Assembly: GCA_903927025.1 (NCBI GenBank)
Contig: CAIYLG010000045.1
Coordinates: forward strand, 1-64,000
Origin: an uncultured Armatimonadota bacterium
GTDB taxonomy: Bacteria > Armatimonadota > Fimbriimonadia > Fimbriimonadales > Fimbriimonadaceae
Direction of reading: 5' to 3'
DNA length: 64,000 nt
Shown: positions 45,021 through 53,559 of the stretch, piece by piece
How the letters are laid out: each line of letters begins with the position of its first letter
Numbering within the stretch: the first letter of the stretch is position 1
Notes under the pieces: model-generated
The model's database searches: none
Seen by the model: the letters and a program-made list of their open reading frames with translations, nothing else
Told to the model about the DNA's origin: nothing
Translations under genes and position numbers: made by a program

Positions 45021-45977
45021 CTACCGAAAATTGCTCTGCCAAACCCAACGAATCATCGCCGCGCTGGGGAAGTTGAACAGGACGAGCCCAAGGTGACCCT
45101 TCCGGTGGGCCAGGTACTGCTCAACCTTTGCGTTCACCGCCATCGCGTTCTGAAGCTGATCCACTTGAGGAGTGCTGCTGCTGGTGTAGTTCACGTTCCA
45201 TACCTCGCCCGACTTTTGGGCGAGGGCGTCCTCGAATTTAGCTTGGATCTCGCGAAACTTCTGATCCATGTCCGAAGTGTCGTAGTCGTCCTGCACGCTC
45301 ATCGAAGAGTTTGGGTACTCGATGGCATTGGGCAGCTTGCCGTAATTGTCCAACAAGACAATTCGCCCCCGGACCTGTTGGACGGTCGGAATCTCGGTTC
45401 GGCTCTTGGCCCGATAGAACAGCTTCGAGTATTTCGGAGAATCGTAGAACATCTGGAAAGCGGCTTCAAAGGTGAGGGAAGATTGAAGCGCCTTGGCCTC
45501 TTCTCGGACCCGCATCACCAGAAACTCCTTGGGGTGTGCCTTCAAGAACTCATTAAAACTAGACATCACGGATTCAAACGTCAGCTTCTGTGACTCCTCG
45601 GAGTGATACACCTTCAACTCGTCACCCACTACTCTAAGGCGGACGTCAAAGCCTCGAACCCCCAGCCCCAACTGAGCAGGAAGGGTTAAAACTTGGCACC
45701 GCGTCCACCCCGTTCGCCCAAGCGCGGTTCCAGCGTCGTGAGTGGATGGAATCGATACAAGCGAGACGGGCAAATCGCCTTTGAGCCTGCCTTGCCAATT
45801 TAGGGCAAGTTCATGAGGGGGCAGATCGCCAAAATCGATCGTTTGCCCGTAGGGCAGAACGCAAACGGGGCTCTTCAGCGCTTGAAGCTTCTCTGGCTGG
45901 GAAGATTGGCAAAGCGCTATTCCTACAAAGAGCATGCTGAAAGCGGAAACATGGGAGACGCGTGAAGGAATCGTCAT
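45021..45977 (-). CDS. secreted phosphatidylinositol-specific phospholipase C-like protein
   Basis: 318 residues, signal peptide from ATG 45977 (MTIPSRVSHVSAFSMLFVGIALC). SIPSTHDAGTALG holds the first catalytic His of the PI-PLC X domain; LGVRGFDVRLRVVGDELKVYHSEESQ provides the metal/second His region, and EFLVMRVREEA follows. Cleaves phosphoinositides or glycosylated lipids; in bacteria it may act on host or environmental lipids. Confidence 0.85.
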   Translation of the reverse strand: MTIPSRVSHVSAFSMLFVGIALCQSSQPEKLQALKSPVCVLPYGQTIDFGDLPPHELALNWQGRLKGDLPVSLVSIPSTHDAGTALGRTGWTRCQVLTLPAQLGLGVRGFDVRLRVVGDELKVYHSEESQKLTFESVMSSFNEFLKAHPKEFLVMRVREEAKALQSSLTFEAAFQMFYDSPKYSKLFYRAKSRTEIPTVQQVRGRIVLLDNYGKLPNAIEYPNSSMSVQDDYDTSDMDQKFREIQAKFEDALAQKSGEVWNVNYTSSSTPQVDQLQNAMAVNAKVEQYLAHRKGHLGLVLFNFPSAAMIRWVWQSNFR

Positions 45978-46055
45978 TTTGAAAAGGCTGAGCGCATCAA
46001 TGGAATTGTCCGCCAGATTGATTCTGGCGGACAAATAATTGGACGGCAGTCCGGT

Positions 46056-46976
46056 TTAGATGCCGCCGTTGGGGAAGCCTTCTTTGCATCCAAGCATGTC
46101 AGAAGATCCGTCCCAATTGGAGAGGTACTGACAGACGTCGGGGATAGCCAAGGGGTCGAAGGCAGATCCATTGGAGCTGTTCGTATAAATGCTCGGAGTT
46201 GGGTTGTACTTCACCCACTTGGAGTGACCATCCACGTAGGCCATGCAGTATCCGCCGGCATCAACACCCAAGCCATGGACTCGAGCGGCGGATTCACAAG
46301 GCGTGTCGATGACGCCAGCTGGCTGACCAGCAGGTCGAAGGTCGTCAAAGTCCAGTGCCATCAGGGGTAGTCCGTTGGTGGAGCCCAGCATCAGAACCGA
46401 CGCGGGGGAGACGACGGAGGTGAAGGGAATACCACCCTCGACCGTCGCACGGACGGTTGTCTGCACGCTGACTCCGCCAATATTGACCGTGATCACCTGG
46501 TTTGGATTGACATTGTTGGCGATGTCGCGAACGAGCCCAAGGTCATCGTTGTAGCCAGGACCATTGTTGAATCCGTAGCCCCACAGAAGCGGGAGGTTGG
46601 TGGGGTTGTCTCGTCCGCCAGCCGTGAAGTACCAGCCACCCCATGGGTCGTTTGCGCAAACCGAAGCCAGGCTCGACGGAGAAATCGTTCGATCTGGATT
46701 GGTAAGAACGTTGAAGTTCTTGATGTACGGCTGCACGAAGAAGCTGAAGTCGCCCGCGAACCCTTTGGCCCATGAGGAAGCAAAGGTGTCGTCGTAGTCG
46801 CCCGCATACATGATGTGGGCCAGCGCAAGCTCCTTGGTATTGCTAAGGGAAGCAGTCTTTTTAGCCGCCGCCTTGGCTTGGGCAAATACAGGGAAGAGAA
46901 TGGCGGCCAAGATCGCGATGATTGCGATAACGACCAATAACTCGATAAGAGTGAAAGCTTTGCGTGTTGTATTCAT
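46056..46976 (-). CDS. prepilin-like protein with N-terminal cleavage domain and H-X-DG motif
   Basis: 306 residues. Type IV prepilin N terminus KAFTLIELLVVIAIIAILAAILFPVFAQAK; cleaved after the Ala/Lys-Ala-like site by a prepilin peptidase (G/A-F-T-L-I-E). C-terminal YCMAYVDGHSKWVKY is the H...DG processing-associated domain typical of planctomycete and armatimonad pseudopilins (DUF1559-like). Likely secreted or assembled at the cell surface. Divergent from a GntR/LacI regulator. Confidence 0.9.
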   Translation of the reverse strand: MNTTRKAFTLIELLVVIAIIAILAAILFPVFAQAKAAAKKTASLSNTKELALAHIMYAGDYDDTFASSWAKGFAGDFSFFVQPYIKNFNVLTNPDRTISPSSLASVCANDPWGGWYFTAGGRDNPTNLPLLWGYGFNNGPGYNDDLGLVRDIANNVNPNQVITVNIGGVSVQTTVRATVEGGIPFTSVVSPASVLMLGSTNGLPLMALDFDDLRPAGQPAGVIDTPCESAARVHGLGVDAGGYCMAYVDGHSKWVKYNPTPSIYTNSSNGSAFDPLAIPDVCQYLSNWDGSSDMLGCKEGFPNGGI

Positions 46977-47035
46977 GTGCAATCAATCCATTTTTTGAAC
47001 GGTACACGCGATTGGTATCACTGCACCAGATTCGT

Positions 47036-47050
47036 TGGTCTGGTATAGAA
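47036..47050. promoter_or_regulatory. operator-like half sites in the divergent region
   Basis: TCTGGTATAGAA at 47039-47050 recurs at 47157-47168, and related TCTGGTCTA lies at 47059-47067 and GGTATCACTGCACCAG at 47014-47029. Cluster of half sites between the pseudopilin and regulator genes. Confidence 0.5.
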
Positions 47051-47156
47051 AAGACGCATCTGGTCTATTCGAATTTGAGCGGCCAACCAGGTGATTATAA
47101 GAGAGAAATCGAAGGAAATTGAAAATAAGATCGAACCTTCTTGGGTCCTTAATTTT

Positions 47157-47179
47157 TCTGGTATAGAATCTGTACCAGA
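47157..47179. promoter_or_regulatory. operator palindrome overlapping the promoter of the GntR/LacI gene
   Basis: TCTGGTA (47157-47163) and TACCAGA (47173-47179) are perfect inverted repeats; the core resembles the TGGTATAGACCA-type sites of GntR/HutC regulators. TAGAAT at 47164-47169 can act as -10, which would put the start of transcription only about five bases before ATG 47182: nearly leaderless and autorepressed. Confidence 0.55.
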
Positions 47180-47181
47180 TC

Positions 47182-48261
47182 ATGGCGAGTTCGAAAACTA
47201 AGTTTCAATATCAACAGATCGCCGAAAAGGTCAAGGACCGAATCCTTCTCGGTGAGATCGCCGTGGGAGAGAAGCTCGCCTCGGAGAGAATCCTGATGGA
47301 GGAGTTCGGGGTCCAGAGAAACACCATCCGGCAGGCGCTGGCTGAGCTGGAAGCGGGCGGGCATATTGTTACCGAGGGACGACGCGGTTCGTTCGTTCTC
47401 CCGCCAACTGCCGCGGCTCGTGGTGGCACGTTTCTGGTGAATATCGAACCCGGCTCTGGCCCTAACGGCACCGCCCTCTTTGAAGGCGTCGTCCATATCG
47501 CGAATTCCCTAAAGATGAATGTCCAGCGTTTTAGTACCAAACCGCTGCCGAACTCCTCGATGAATCGGCTTCCAGACCCGGAGGACCTTCCACCTGACAC
47601 GGCAGGCATCATCTTATGGCCGCACCACCCAATCAATATGGCTCGGCTTCAGAAATTGAATGACGTGGTGCCTGTTGTTCTGGTGGACCACAAGGTGGCT
47701 GGCACATCACTCGATTGCGTCCGGTTCGATGATGCCGCTGGGGGACGGCAGGTGACAGAATATCTGCTGCTGCAGGGGCATAGCCGGATCGCCTTCCTCA
47801 CCGACGAGGTCTTTGCCGAGAGCGTCCAAAGTCGCTGGCAGGGATACCTGACTGCGTTGGAAGAGGGTGGCGCGCCGTATGACCCTCGCCTCGGTCTCCT
47901 CTATCAATCACTAGATTCTGAAATCCTCGGGATGACCATCGCCCACCTGAATCAGAACCCTAACCGCCGGCCCACCGCCGTCATCTGTTCGAACGACCTC
48001 GTCGCCTTTGCCCTCCTGAGGTGCCTCAACACAATGGGCGTCCGAGTTCCCGAAGATGTTGCAGTTACGGGCTACGGCAACTCCATGCCCCAATACGCCG
48101 CCGCGATCTCCCTAACCACCATGGATCAGCCGTTCTTCGCGATGGGCCAAGAAGCAGCAAAGCTACTCGCCGACCGAACCCGCCAGACCAGGTCGGAAAG
48201 ATTGAGACTGCCCAAAGACATCAGCCTGCCCATGAAACTCGTGGTAAGAGGCTCAACGTAG
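47182..48261 (+). CDS. GntR-type DNA-binding domain fused to LacI-type sensor regulator
   Basis: 359 residues. N-terminal winged helix (KFQYQQIAEKVKDRILLGEIAVGEKLASERILMEEFGVQRNTIRQALAELEAGG) followed by a periplasmic-binding-protein-like domain (ILWPHHPIN, RFDDAAGGRQVTEYLLLQGHSRIAFL, RPTAVICSNDLVAFALLRCLNTMGVRVPEDVAVTGYGN). This AraR-like fusion is common in Armatimonadota. Probably responds to a sugar and controls the divergent pseudopilin gene as well as itself. Confidence 0.92.
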   Translation: MASSKTKFQYQQIAEKVKDRILLGEIAVGEKLASERILMEEFGVQRNTIRQALAELEAGGHIVTEGRRGSFVLPPTAAARGGTFLVNIEPGSGPNGTALFEGVVHIANSLKMNVQRFSTKPLPNSSMNRLPDPEDLPPDTAGIILWPHHPINMARLQKLNDVVPVVLVDHKVAGTSLDCVRFDDAAGGRQVTEYLLLQGHSRIAFLTDEVFAESVQSRWQGYLTALEEGGAPYDPRLGLLYQSLDSEILGMTIAHLNQNPNRRPTAVICSNDLVAFALLRCLNTMGVRVPEDVAVTGYGNSMPQYAAAISLTTMDQPFFAMGQEAAKLLADRTRQTRSERLRLPKDISLPMKLVVRGST

Positions 48262-48436
48262 GCGTGGCTCTTTGCCATCCAGTTTGAGGTTCCATAGCGC
48301 GTAAGCGGACCTCCGCATGACTGGGGTCTGTGGGCGCGCGGACATTGAGTCGGCATCTTGGAAGGTGTTTCAACCCCGTTGTTGTCAGTTCCCGCAGGTG
48401 CTGATCACGTCGTCCCGACTGAAGTTCTGCGCTCCT

Positions 48437-49003
48437 TCACCCGGTATCCGCAAAGCCCTTAACAGCTTCCCAGAGCGGCCGGTTTACCGGTTTTGGAATC
48501 ACATCGAGCATTTTTTGTGTCTGCCCGAGGTACCGCTTTAACTTCTTCGGAGACTTCAGCCGGATCGCATCCTGAACGTTGGAGAGCCTGTCCGCCAGCT
48601 TGATGATCTGGGCGTCGGTCGACATCTTCGCGACTTCGTCCAGCAGCATCTGTGCACGAAGCAGCCAAATCTCATCCTTCGAGAGGCCCTGGATTTGAGC
48701 CGGCTCGGGTTCGGTCCGGGTGAGCTCCCTTACCAATCCCGCCACGCGGGGACCGAACGACATCTCTATCTTGGCGTGGGTGCAGCATTGGCACTCCACG
48801 GTGTCGTGAAGAGCGCCCGCGCACAACAGCTCTGGGTCACACACTCCGCCGACGTAGCAAAGGTTCAGCACTACCTCAATCGGGTGGGTGATGTAGGGAA
48901 GAGGATCCGGGCCCTCTCGAAGCATTCCGCGATGCGCCTGAATGGCAAACTCCAGCGCGGAATCAACGCTGTTGGATGTTCCCAATAGAGGGCAGATTAA
49001 CAC
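48437..49003 (-). CDS. HD-domain hydrolase related to RelA/SpoT (p)ppGpp hydrolase, with altered motif
   Basis: 188 residues. Matches the SpoT/MESH1 hydrolase half: ALEFAIQAHRGMLREGPDPLPYITHPIEVVLNL, LLCAGALHDTVECQCC, FGPRVAGLVRELTR, IIKLADRLSNVQDA. The key HDxxED motif reads HDTVEC: the Asp after the catalytic Glu is Cys. The HD metal ligands and the later NLxD-type helix remain (ADRLSN). No synthetase domain. May act on ppGpp or another nucleotide with changed activity. Confidence 0.8.
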   Translation of the reverse strand: MLICPLLGTSNSVDSALEFAIQAHRGMLREGPDPLPYITHPIEVVLNLCYVGGVCDPELLCAGALHDTVECQCCTHAKIEMSFGPRVAGLVRELTRTEPEPAQIQGLSKDEIWLLRAQMLLDEVAKMSTDAQIIKLADRLSNVQDAIRLKSPKKLKRYLGQTQKMLDVIPKPVNRPLWEAVKGFADTG

Positions 49004-49074
49004 ATTTGCGGAGCTTGCGCGCGAATTCAGGTGGATAGGGCAACCTTATTGGGACTGACCGGTATTCTCTCCTC

Positions 49075-49410
49075 GTGCCTGTCTATGAGTACCGATGCGG
49101 CCAGTGCAGAAAGAAATTCTCTGCCCTGATCGGGATGGTGGCGGAACCGGGAGACGAAAAGTGTCCCAACTGTGGAAGCCTAGATACCACCAAGCTGATC
49201 AGCCGATTCTTCCGCCTTCGGTCAGAAGACGACCGGGTGGACGAGCTCGCCGATCGGCTGGAAGGCATGCCCGAGCCAGAATCCTCCTCCGAACTCAGAA
49301 GCGTGATGCGTGAGATGGGCAAGGTGATGGAAGAGGACGTCTCCGATGAGATGGAAGAGCTCTTTGAGGCGGAGATGGCAGGCGAATCGGCAGGAGAGGA
49401 AGACATTTGA
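49075..49410 (+). CDS. FmdB-family zinc-ribbon protein
   Basis: 111 residues, GTG start. N-terminal CxxC...CxxC zinc ribbon (YEYRCGQCRKKF, EKCPNCGS) then an acidic helical C terminus of about 60 residues (VMREMGKVMEEDVSDEMEELFEAEMAG). FmdB proteins are small putative regulators. ATTTGA overlap with tdk (four bases). Confidence 0.85.
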   Translation: MPVYEYRCGQCRKKFSALIGMVAEPGDEKCPNCGSLDTTKLISRFFRLRSEDDRVDELADRLEGMPEPESSSELRSVMREMGKVMEEDVSDEMEELFEAEMAGESAGEEDI

Positions 49411-49991
49411 AGGGTGTAGGGAAGTTGACCGTCGTGTGCGGGAGCATGTTTGCAGGTAAGAGCGAAGAACTGATTCGTCTCGCTCGACGAGCCCTCTATG
49501 CCAAAAAACACGTCCAGGTCTTCAAGCCTTCCGTCGATGATCGGTATGACGAAACCATGGTCGTTACCCACATGGGCGTTCGGCACAATGCTATCCCGGT
49601 GAGCACGGTGGCCGAGCTCAGGTCCAAGCTCGGTGCCGATACCGAGGTGGTCCTCATCGAAGAGGCGCAGTTCTTCGACGATTCCATCGTCGCACTCGTG
49701 GTGGAGCTTGCCGATTCTGGCAGGGATGTCATCTGCGCCGGGCTCGACCAAGACTTCCGCCGCCAGCCCTTCGGCCCTATGCCCAAACTGCTCTCCGCCG
49801 CCGATGAGGTCATCAAGCTCCGGGCAATCTGCATGAAATGCGGCGCCCCCGCCAGCCACACTTACCGGGTCATCGACGGCAAACCCGCCCACTGGGACGA
49901 CCCCATCATCCTCATCGGCGCCACCGAAAGCTACGAAGCCCGCTGCCGCCGCTGCTTCAAACTCCGCGGCGACAAGTACAAAAAATCTTAG
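49407..49991 (+). CDS. tdk: thymidine kinase (Tdk, type II)
   Basis: 194 residues: P-loop GSMFAGKSEELIRL, the DxRY-type strand DDRYDE, IEEAQFF as Walker B, GLDQDFRRQPFG lasso, and zinc cysteines CMKCGAPASHTYR and CRRCF. Phosphorylates thymidine for salvage. TTG start overlaps the FmdB stop. Confidence 0.93.
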   Translation: MKGVGKLTVVCGSMFAGKSEELIRLARRALYAKKHVQVFKPSVDDRYDETMVVTHMGVRHNAIPVSTVAELRSKLGADTEVVLIEEAQFFDDSIVALVVELADSGRDVICAGLDQDFRRQPFGPMPKLLSAADEVIKLRAICMKCGAPASHTYRVIDGKPAHWDDPIILIGATESYEARCRRCFKLRGDKYKKS

Positions 49992-50055
49992 CCGAGGGCG
50001 GATCCGAAATTCGCGCTCCAGAAACATCCCCAAGCACATCGGGTAAGACACCTAA

Positions 50056-50505
50056 ATGGTCCCGCATGCACCCAGGATCGCAATCTGCCTCATCGCGACG
50101 GCAACCGTCGCCACCGGAAGCGGCAATAGCCCGATCCACCTGCCTGCAGGCCACTACGTCCTTATTTCGGGACCCAAAACAAAGCTCCTTGCCACCCTCC
50201 AAATGATGAGGACAACAGTCGCAAACGGCAAAGTCAAATCAACCGAATACCCAATGGACTTCCACCTTGTGACGTCGATCAACATCGACGGAATGGGCGG
50301 AGTGACGCAGACCCGCATCACCAAAGAGACCAAAATCGCCCTGGGCCAAAATCCGATCAAAGGAACCTACCGAGAACTCGGACCCTCGAGAGTCCACATG
50401 ACAATCGGATGCGAGTCGCGAAACTTCAGGTTCCACGCCACCGGCACCCAGCTCACTCTCGTCCCCGAGAAGGGAATCACCGAAGTTTACGTTCGGCAAG
50501 ACTAG
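50056..50505 (+). CDS. small secreted protein, unknown family
   Basis: 149 residues with signal peptide (APRIAICLIATATVATGSG). The body of about 120 residues is basic and beta-rich, with no recognised motif. It lies 64 bp after tdk. ATG 50065 would be a slightly shorter alternative start. Confidence 0.6.
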   Translation: MVPHAPRIAICLIATATVATGSGNSPIHLPAGHYVLISGPKTKLLATLQMMRTTVANGKVKSTEYPMDFHLVTSINIDGMGGVTQTRITKETKIALGQNPIKGTYRELGPSRVHMTIGCESRNFRFHATGTQLTLVPEKGITEVYVRQD

Positions 50506-50540
50506 GCTTCGGCAAGCGCGCTTTTAATTTGAGCAGCTCA

Positions 50541-50672
50541 ATGCTCAAAGGTGTAGATGATCGTTTTCATCTTGTCTCCCTGCCGGATGGTGAAATCACC
50601 ATTGAGAGCATTAACTTTGGCAGCAACATACTTGGCTCACCAAGTATTGTAGACTGGTTGCGAAATGTCTAA
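50541..50672 (+). CDS. possible 43-residue small protein
   Basis: MLKGVDDRFHLVSLPDGEITIESINFG, then NILGSPSIVDWLRNV. It ends inside the start of the next gene (ATGTCTAA, eight-base overlap), an arrangement that suggests coupling. Amino acid content is protein-like, but it could be the remnant of a longer gene or chance. Confidence 0.35.
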   Translation: MLKGVDDRFHLVSLPDGEITIESINFGSNILGSPSIVDWLRNV

Positions 50673-52188
50673 CCTGGTTAAGCCTAAGATTTCTGGCCGG
50701 GAGGTATTGGCGCGCGCATGGCGGGACTCTCAAGTTTTCAGCCTTGGCGGGGTCATTTACGGCATCGTCTCGGCAGTCTGGATTATCGTCAAGGTGGCTG
50801 CCGTGACGTGGACATGGTCAACCTTACTCCCCGGCATTTGGGAATCTATAGAGGGGCTGGTTTTGTTTGCCTTGATCTGGTTCCTTGTATGCCTTTTGCT
50901 CGCCCCATCGAGAATCAAGCAAGATCAGAAAAAGCAGTCAGCGATCGATGGGCCTATTCATGAAAAACTCGACAGGATCATCGATCAAACAAGCAACGCG
51001 CCTAAGTCGTTGCCCTCATCTGGGGCTGAGAACCCGGTTGATCTGTACGTTGAATACGATCCACAGTGGTACCTTGTCATAGATCCTCATGATACGATCA
51101 GGATCGTTCCTCTTACTGAATCCTCTTCTTTCCCTTTTGACCATGTGGGTTTTTTGACGGTGCCAAACTTGTCGACAGAAACTCGATTTATGTATGGTGG
51201 TCCGGGTTTTCAGTCATTTGCCCGATGCAAGATTACGAACTACTCTGGGAAAGCACTGTTCAAGATTGAATTAAAAATCGCCGGTCAGTTTAACGAGTTC
51301 GTTCAAGATGAATCCAGTACCCCTGGATCAGGTTCATGGAGTAAGCCTGTACAAGCTCGGAATTGGATTATCGAGATTGACCATATTGATCCGGGTCCTG
51401 AGGCTTCATATATCTTCTTTCTTCAAAATCAAGCAAGAGCTGAACTCAATGTTACTGTTAGCTATCCGCTAGAAAGTACGGCGCAATCGTCCGGTGCGGA
51501 TCGTCGCGCACTTAAGATCGATCACAAGCATCCTCCATTCGTCTCGCTCCAGTCTTGTTTCCCAGAGACGGTACCTCCGGCAATGCGGGCGAAGAAAGCG
51601 AAGGGTGAGTCCACCAAAGGCGCGTTGTATTTCGAGCAGATCCACTCGAAGATGCCCGCAACAGCGGACGGACTTCCTGTCCTCGATCCAAGTAGAGTCA
51701 ATCCTATCAATCTTTGGGGACTTGGAACAACAAGCTATGGTGTTAGCGATAGGCCCGAAGCGACACGGTGTCGGGTCATAAATGATAGTGACGATGTTCT
51801 CTTAAATGTCGAATTCCAGTTGCCGATAACCTTCACCGATATGAACAGAGGAATCGTTACCGCTCAGGAACCTTATGATGACCAGAAGTCGGCCATCACG
51901 GTTATGCCGACGATTCGAATAGCAAGGCTTGGACCACACGACGCCGCTGCATATGAATTCTATGTGCGGAATCACACGGACCAATTCGTGAGGGTCGGCT
52001 ACCCAACGGAAGCACAAGCGCGAAAACTTGACGGAACTCCGGAAGCGTTGAACTTTCGATATGCTGACGATTCTTCAGTACCGATATGTCCATATCAAGA
52101 CGACAAATCCGCGCAAGTCCTTAAGAAAGAACTTTTGGATAAAGGGATTCTCGAAAAGACAACTCCCTCAAAGAGGGCAAGGAAATAA
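50665..52188 (+). CDS. large orphan membrane-anchored protein, AT-rich
   Basis: 507 residues: two N-terminal TM helices (about 27-50 and 58-82), a coiled-coil-prone linker (PSRIKQDQKKQSAIDGPIHEKLDRIIDQTSN), then a beta-rich domain that appears to contain an internal duplication: FLTVPNLSTETRFMYGG...CKITNYSGKALFKIELKIAGQF and TTSYGVSDRPEATRCRVINDSDDVLLNVEFQLPITF have the same layout (x-CR-I/V-x-N-x-S, L-x-V-E/F). More AT-rich than its neighbours, suggesting transfer. Function unknown. Confidence 0.6.
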   Translation: MSNLVKPKISGREVLARAWRDSQVFSLGGVIYGIVSAVWIIVKVAAVTWTWSTLLPGIWESIEGLVLFALIWFLVCLLLAPSRIKQDQKKQSAIDGPIHEKLDRIIDQTSNAPKSLPSSGAENPVDLYVEYDPQWYLVIDPHDTIRIVPLTESSSFPFDHVGFLTVPNLSTETRFMYGGPGFQSFARCKITNYSGKALFKIELKIAGQFNEFVQDESSTPGSGSWSKPVQARNWIIEIDHIDPGPEASYIFFLQNQARAELNVTVSYPLESTAQSSGADRRALKIDHKHPPFVSLQSCFPETVPPAMRAKKAKGESTKGALYFEQIHSKMPATADGLPVLDPSRVNPINLWGLGTTSYGVSDRPEATRCRVINDSDDVLLNVEFQLPITFTDMNRGIVTAQEPYDDQKSAITVMPTIRIARLGPHDAAAYEFYVRNHTDQFVRVGYPTEAQARKLDGTPEALNFRYADDSSVPICPYQDDKSAQVLKKELLDKGILEKTTPSKRARK

Positions 52189-52223
52189 GTTCAGTTTGGT
52201 GAGTCAAATAAACGAACTCGTGC

Positions 52224-52229
52224 TATAAT
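52224..52229 (+). promoter_or_regulatory. -10 box of the IS1595 transposase
   Basis: TATAAT lies seven bases before the GTG start at 52236, so the transposase mRNA would be leaderless. A plausible -35 is not clear. Confidence 0.45.
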
Positions 52230-52235
52230 ATAGGA

Positions 52236-53344
52236 GTGAAAGAGATCAACGGCCCGAATACCCTAATCGAAGTAATTCGATATTTCGAAGACGAAGAGAC
52301 GTGCATTCGCACACTCTCCGCTATTCGATGGCCGGACGGTGTTATCGGTTGTCCGGCTTGCGGAAACACTTCGCACTACTACCTAGCCACTCGTCGCGTT
52401 TGGAAGTGCAAGGCATGTTCGAAGCAGTTCTCTATCAAGGTCGGGACTATCTTCGAAGATTCGCCCGTCAAGCTTTCCAAGTGGCTACCGGCTATGTGGA
52501 TGATCTGCGGCGCTAAGAACGGCGTATCGTCTTATGAGATCCACCGCGCACTCGGAGTAACCCAAAAGACCGCGTGGTTTATGCTTCACCGAATCCGACT
52601 GGCTATGAAAGCCGGTTCGATCACGAAGCTAGCAGGATGCGGAAAAAGGCCGAAGTGTAGTTATCAGTCAAGAATAGGCTGAAAGTTAAGCCTCTGGGAT
52701 GGCGTTTAAGGCCGGTCAGCTGTGGTCCAAGGTCATTTATGACCTGCCGGATAATCGAACAATGGAATTTCTTCGACTTTTTCCGCAACCTGCTAGGCGA
52801 CGATGTAGAAGTCGATGAGACCTATATCGGCGGCAAAGCTCGAAACATGCACAATGCGGTTAGAGAGCGAAAGATCACGGGTAGCGGACGCAAGGACAAG
52901 ATTGCGGTTATGGGTCTGCTCGAAAGAGACGGACAGGTAGTCACGATGGTCATCAGCGGGACGAAGAAGAAGGACCTTCAGTCTATCGTTCGAGACACCG
53001 TTCTTGACGGATCGCGGCTTTACACCGATGCTTTCCGATCCTACAACGGTCTTGAGGTCTGGTATCGACATCAGGTCGTAGACCACGCCATCAGCTACGT
53101 GGAGGGTCAGGTCCATACAAACGGCATGGAGAACTACTGGTCACTGCTCAAGAGAACCCTAAAGGGCACCTACGTAGTCGTAGCACCGTTCCATCTTCAC
53201 CGATACCTAGACGAGCAGTCTTTCCGGTTCAATCAGCGACGAGACACCGACGCGGGGCGATTCGAAACCGCTCTTAGCGGCGTGACCGGTCGGCGCGTGA
53301 CGTACAAGAAGTTAACGGGCAAAGAATTGTCCGCAGGAGTCTGA
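52236..53344 (+). pseudogene. IS1595-family transposase, split by a MITE
   Basis: The N-terminal part (52236 to 52629) has the zinc ribbon GCPACGNTSHYY...WKCKACSKQF and FSIKVGTIFEDSPVKLSKWL, VTQKTAWFMLHRIRLAMKAG. The C-terminal part continues from 52796 with GDDVEVDETYIGGKARNMH (first Asp), LYTDAFRSY (second Asp) and HTNGMENYWSLLKR. Between them a 162-bp element plus a 2-bp duplication breaks the frame (164 bp, change of frame by two). Joining AAGCTA to GGCGAC restores a full protein of about 315 residues. Terminal inverted repeats of the IS itself were not found. Confidence 0.88.
52632..52793. mobile_element. 162-bp MITE with TIRs, TA target duplication, inside IS1595
   Basis: Left end (52632-52655) starts GCAGGATGCGGAAAAAGG; the right end reversed (52793-52771) starts GCAGGTTGCGGAAAAAGT. 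The two agree at 21 of 23-24 positions. TA at 52630-52631 is duplicated at 52794-52795 within a CTAG context, as in IS630/mariner transposition. No ORF inside large enough for a transposase, so it must be moved in trans. An internal palindrome AGGTCA-TTTA-TGACCT lies at 52730-52745. Element is more AT-rich at its ends. Confidence 0.85.
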
Positions 53345-53535
53345 TGCGAAAGAAAAAAGAACCCCGGAACCCACGAGCCGAAGATCTGCCGACGAACCCT
53401 GAATTTCAGCGGTTCGCGGCTTTCACTGGCGCTATCGCGCAGGTTCCTAAGTCGGAGATTGACCGGCTACTAGAAGAGGAACGGGAAGAGCGCCATCGGC
53501 ATGGCTCGAAGGACGACGACGTTCCCGTAGAGTAA
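53344..53535 (+). CDS. small hypothetical passenger protein of the IS1595 element
   Basis: 63 residues, highly charged (KKKEPRNPRAEDLPTN...LLEEEREERHRHGSKDDDVPVE). ATG overlaps the transposase TGA by one base (TGATG), so it belongs to the element's operon. Similar small ORFs with NPEFQRF and VPKSEIDR accompany ISXO2-like transposases. Confidence 0.6.
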   Translation: MRKKKEPRNPRAEDLPTNPEFQRFAAFTGAIAQVPKSEIDRLLEEEREERHRHGSKDDDVPVE

Positions 53536-53559
53536 GGATCAACGGCTTATGATCCTTAC
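53534..53559. terminator. hairpin after the IS1595 operon
   Basis: TAAGGATC (53534-53541) pairs with GATCCTTA (53552-53559). It overlaps the stop codons of the genes converging on either side. Confidence 0.6.

Noticed and set aside
49083-50051. 322-codon minus frame opposite fmdB and tdk
   Set aside because: Antisense shadow of two well recognised genes.
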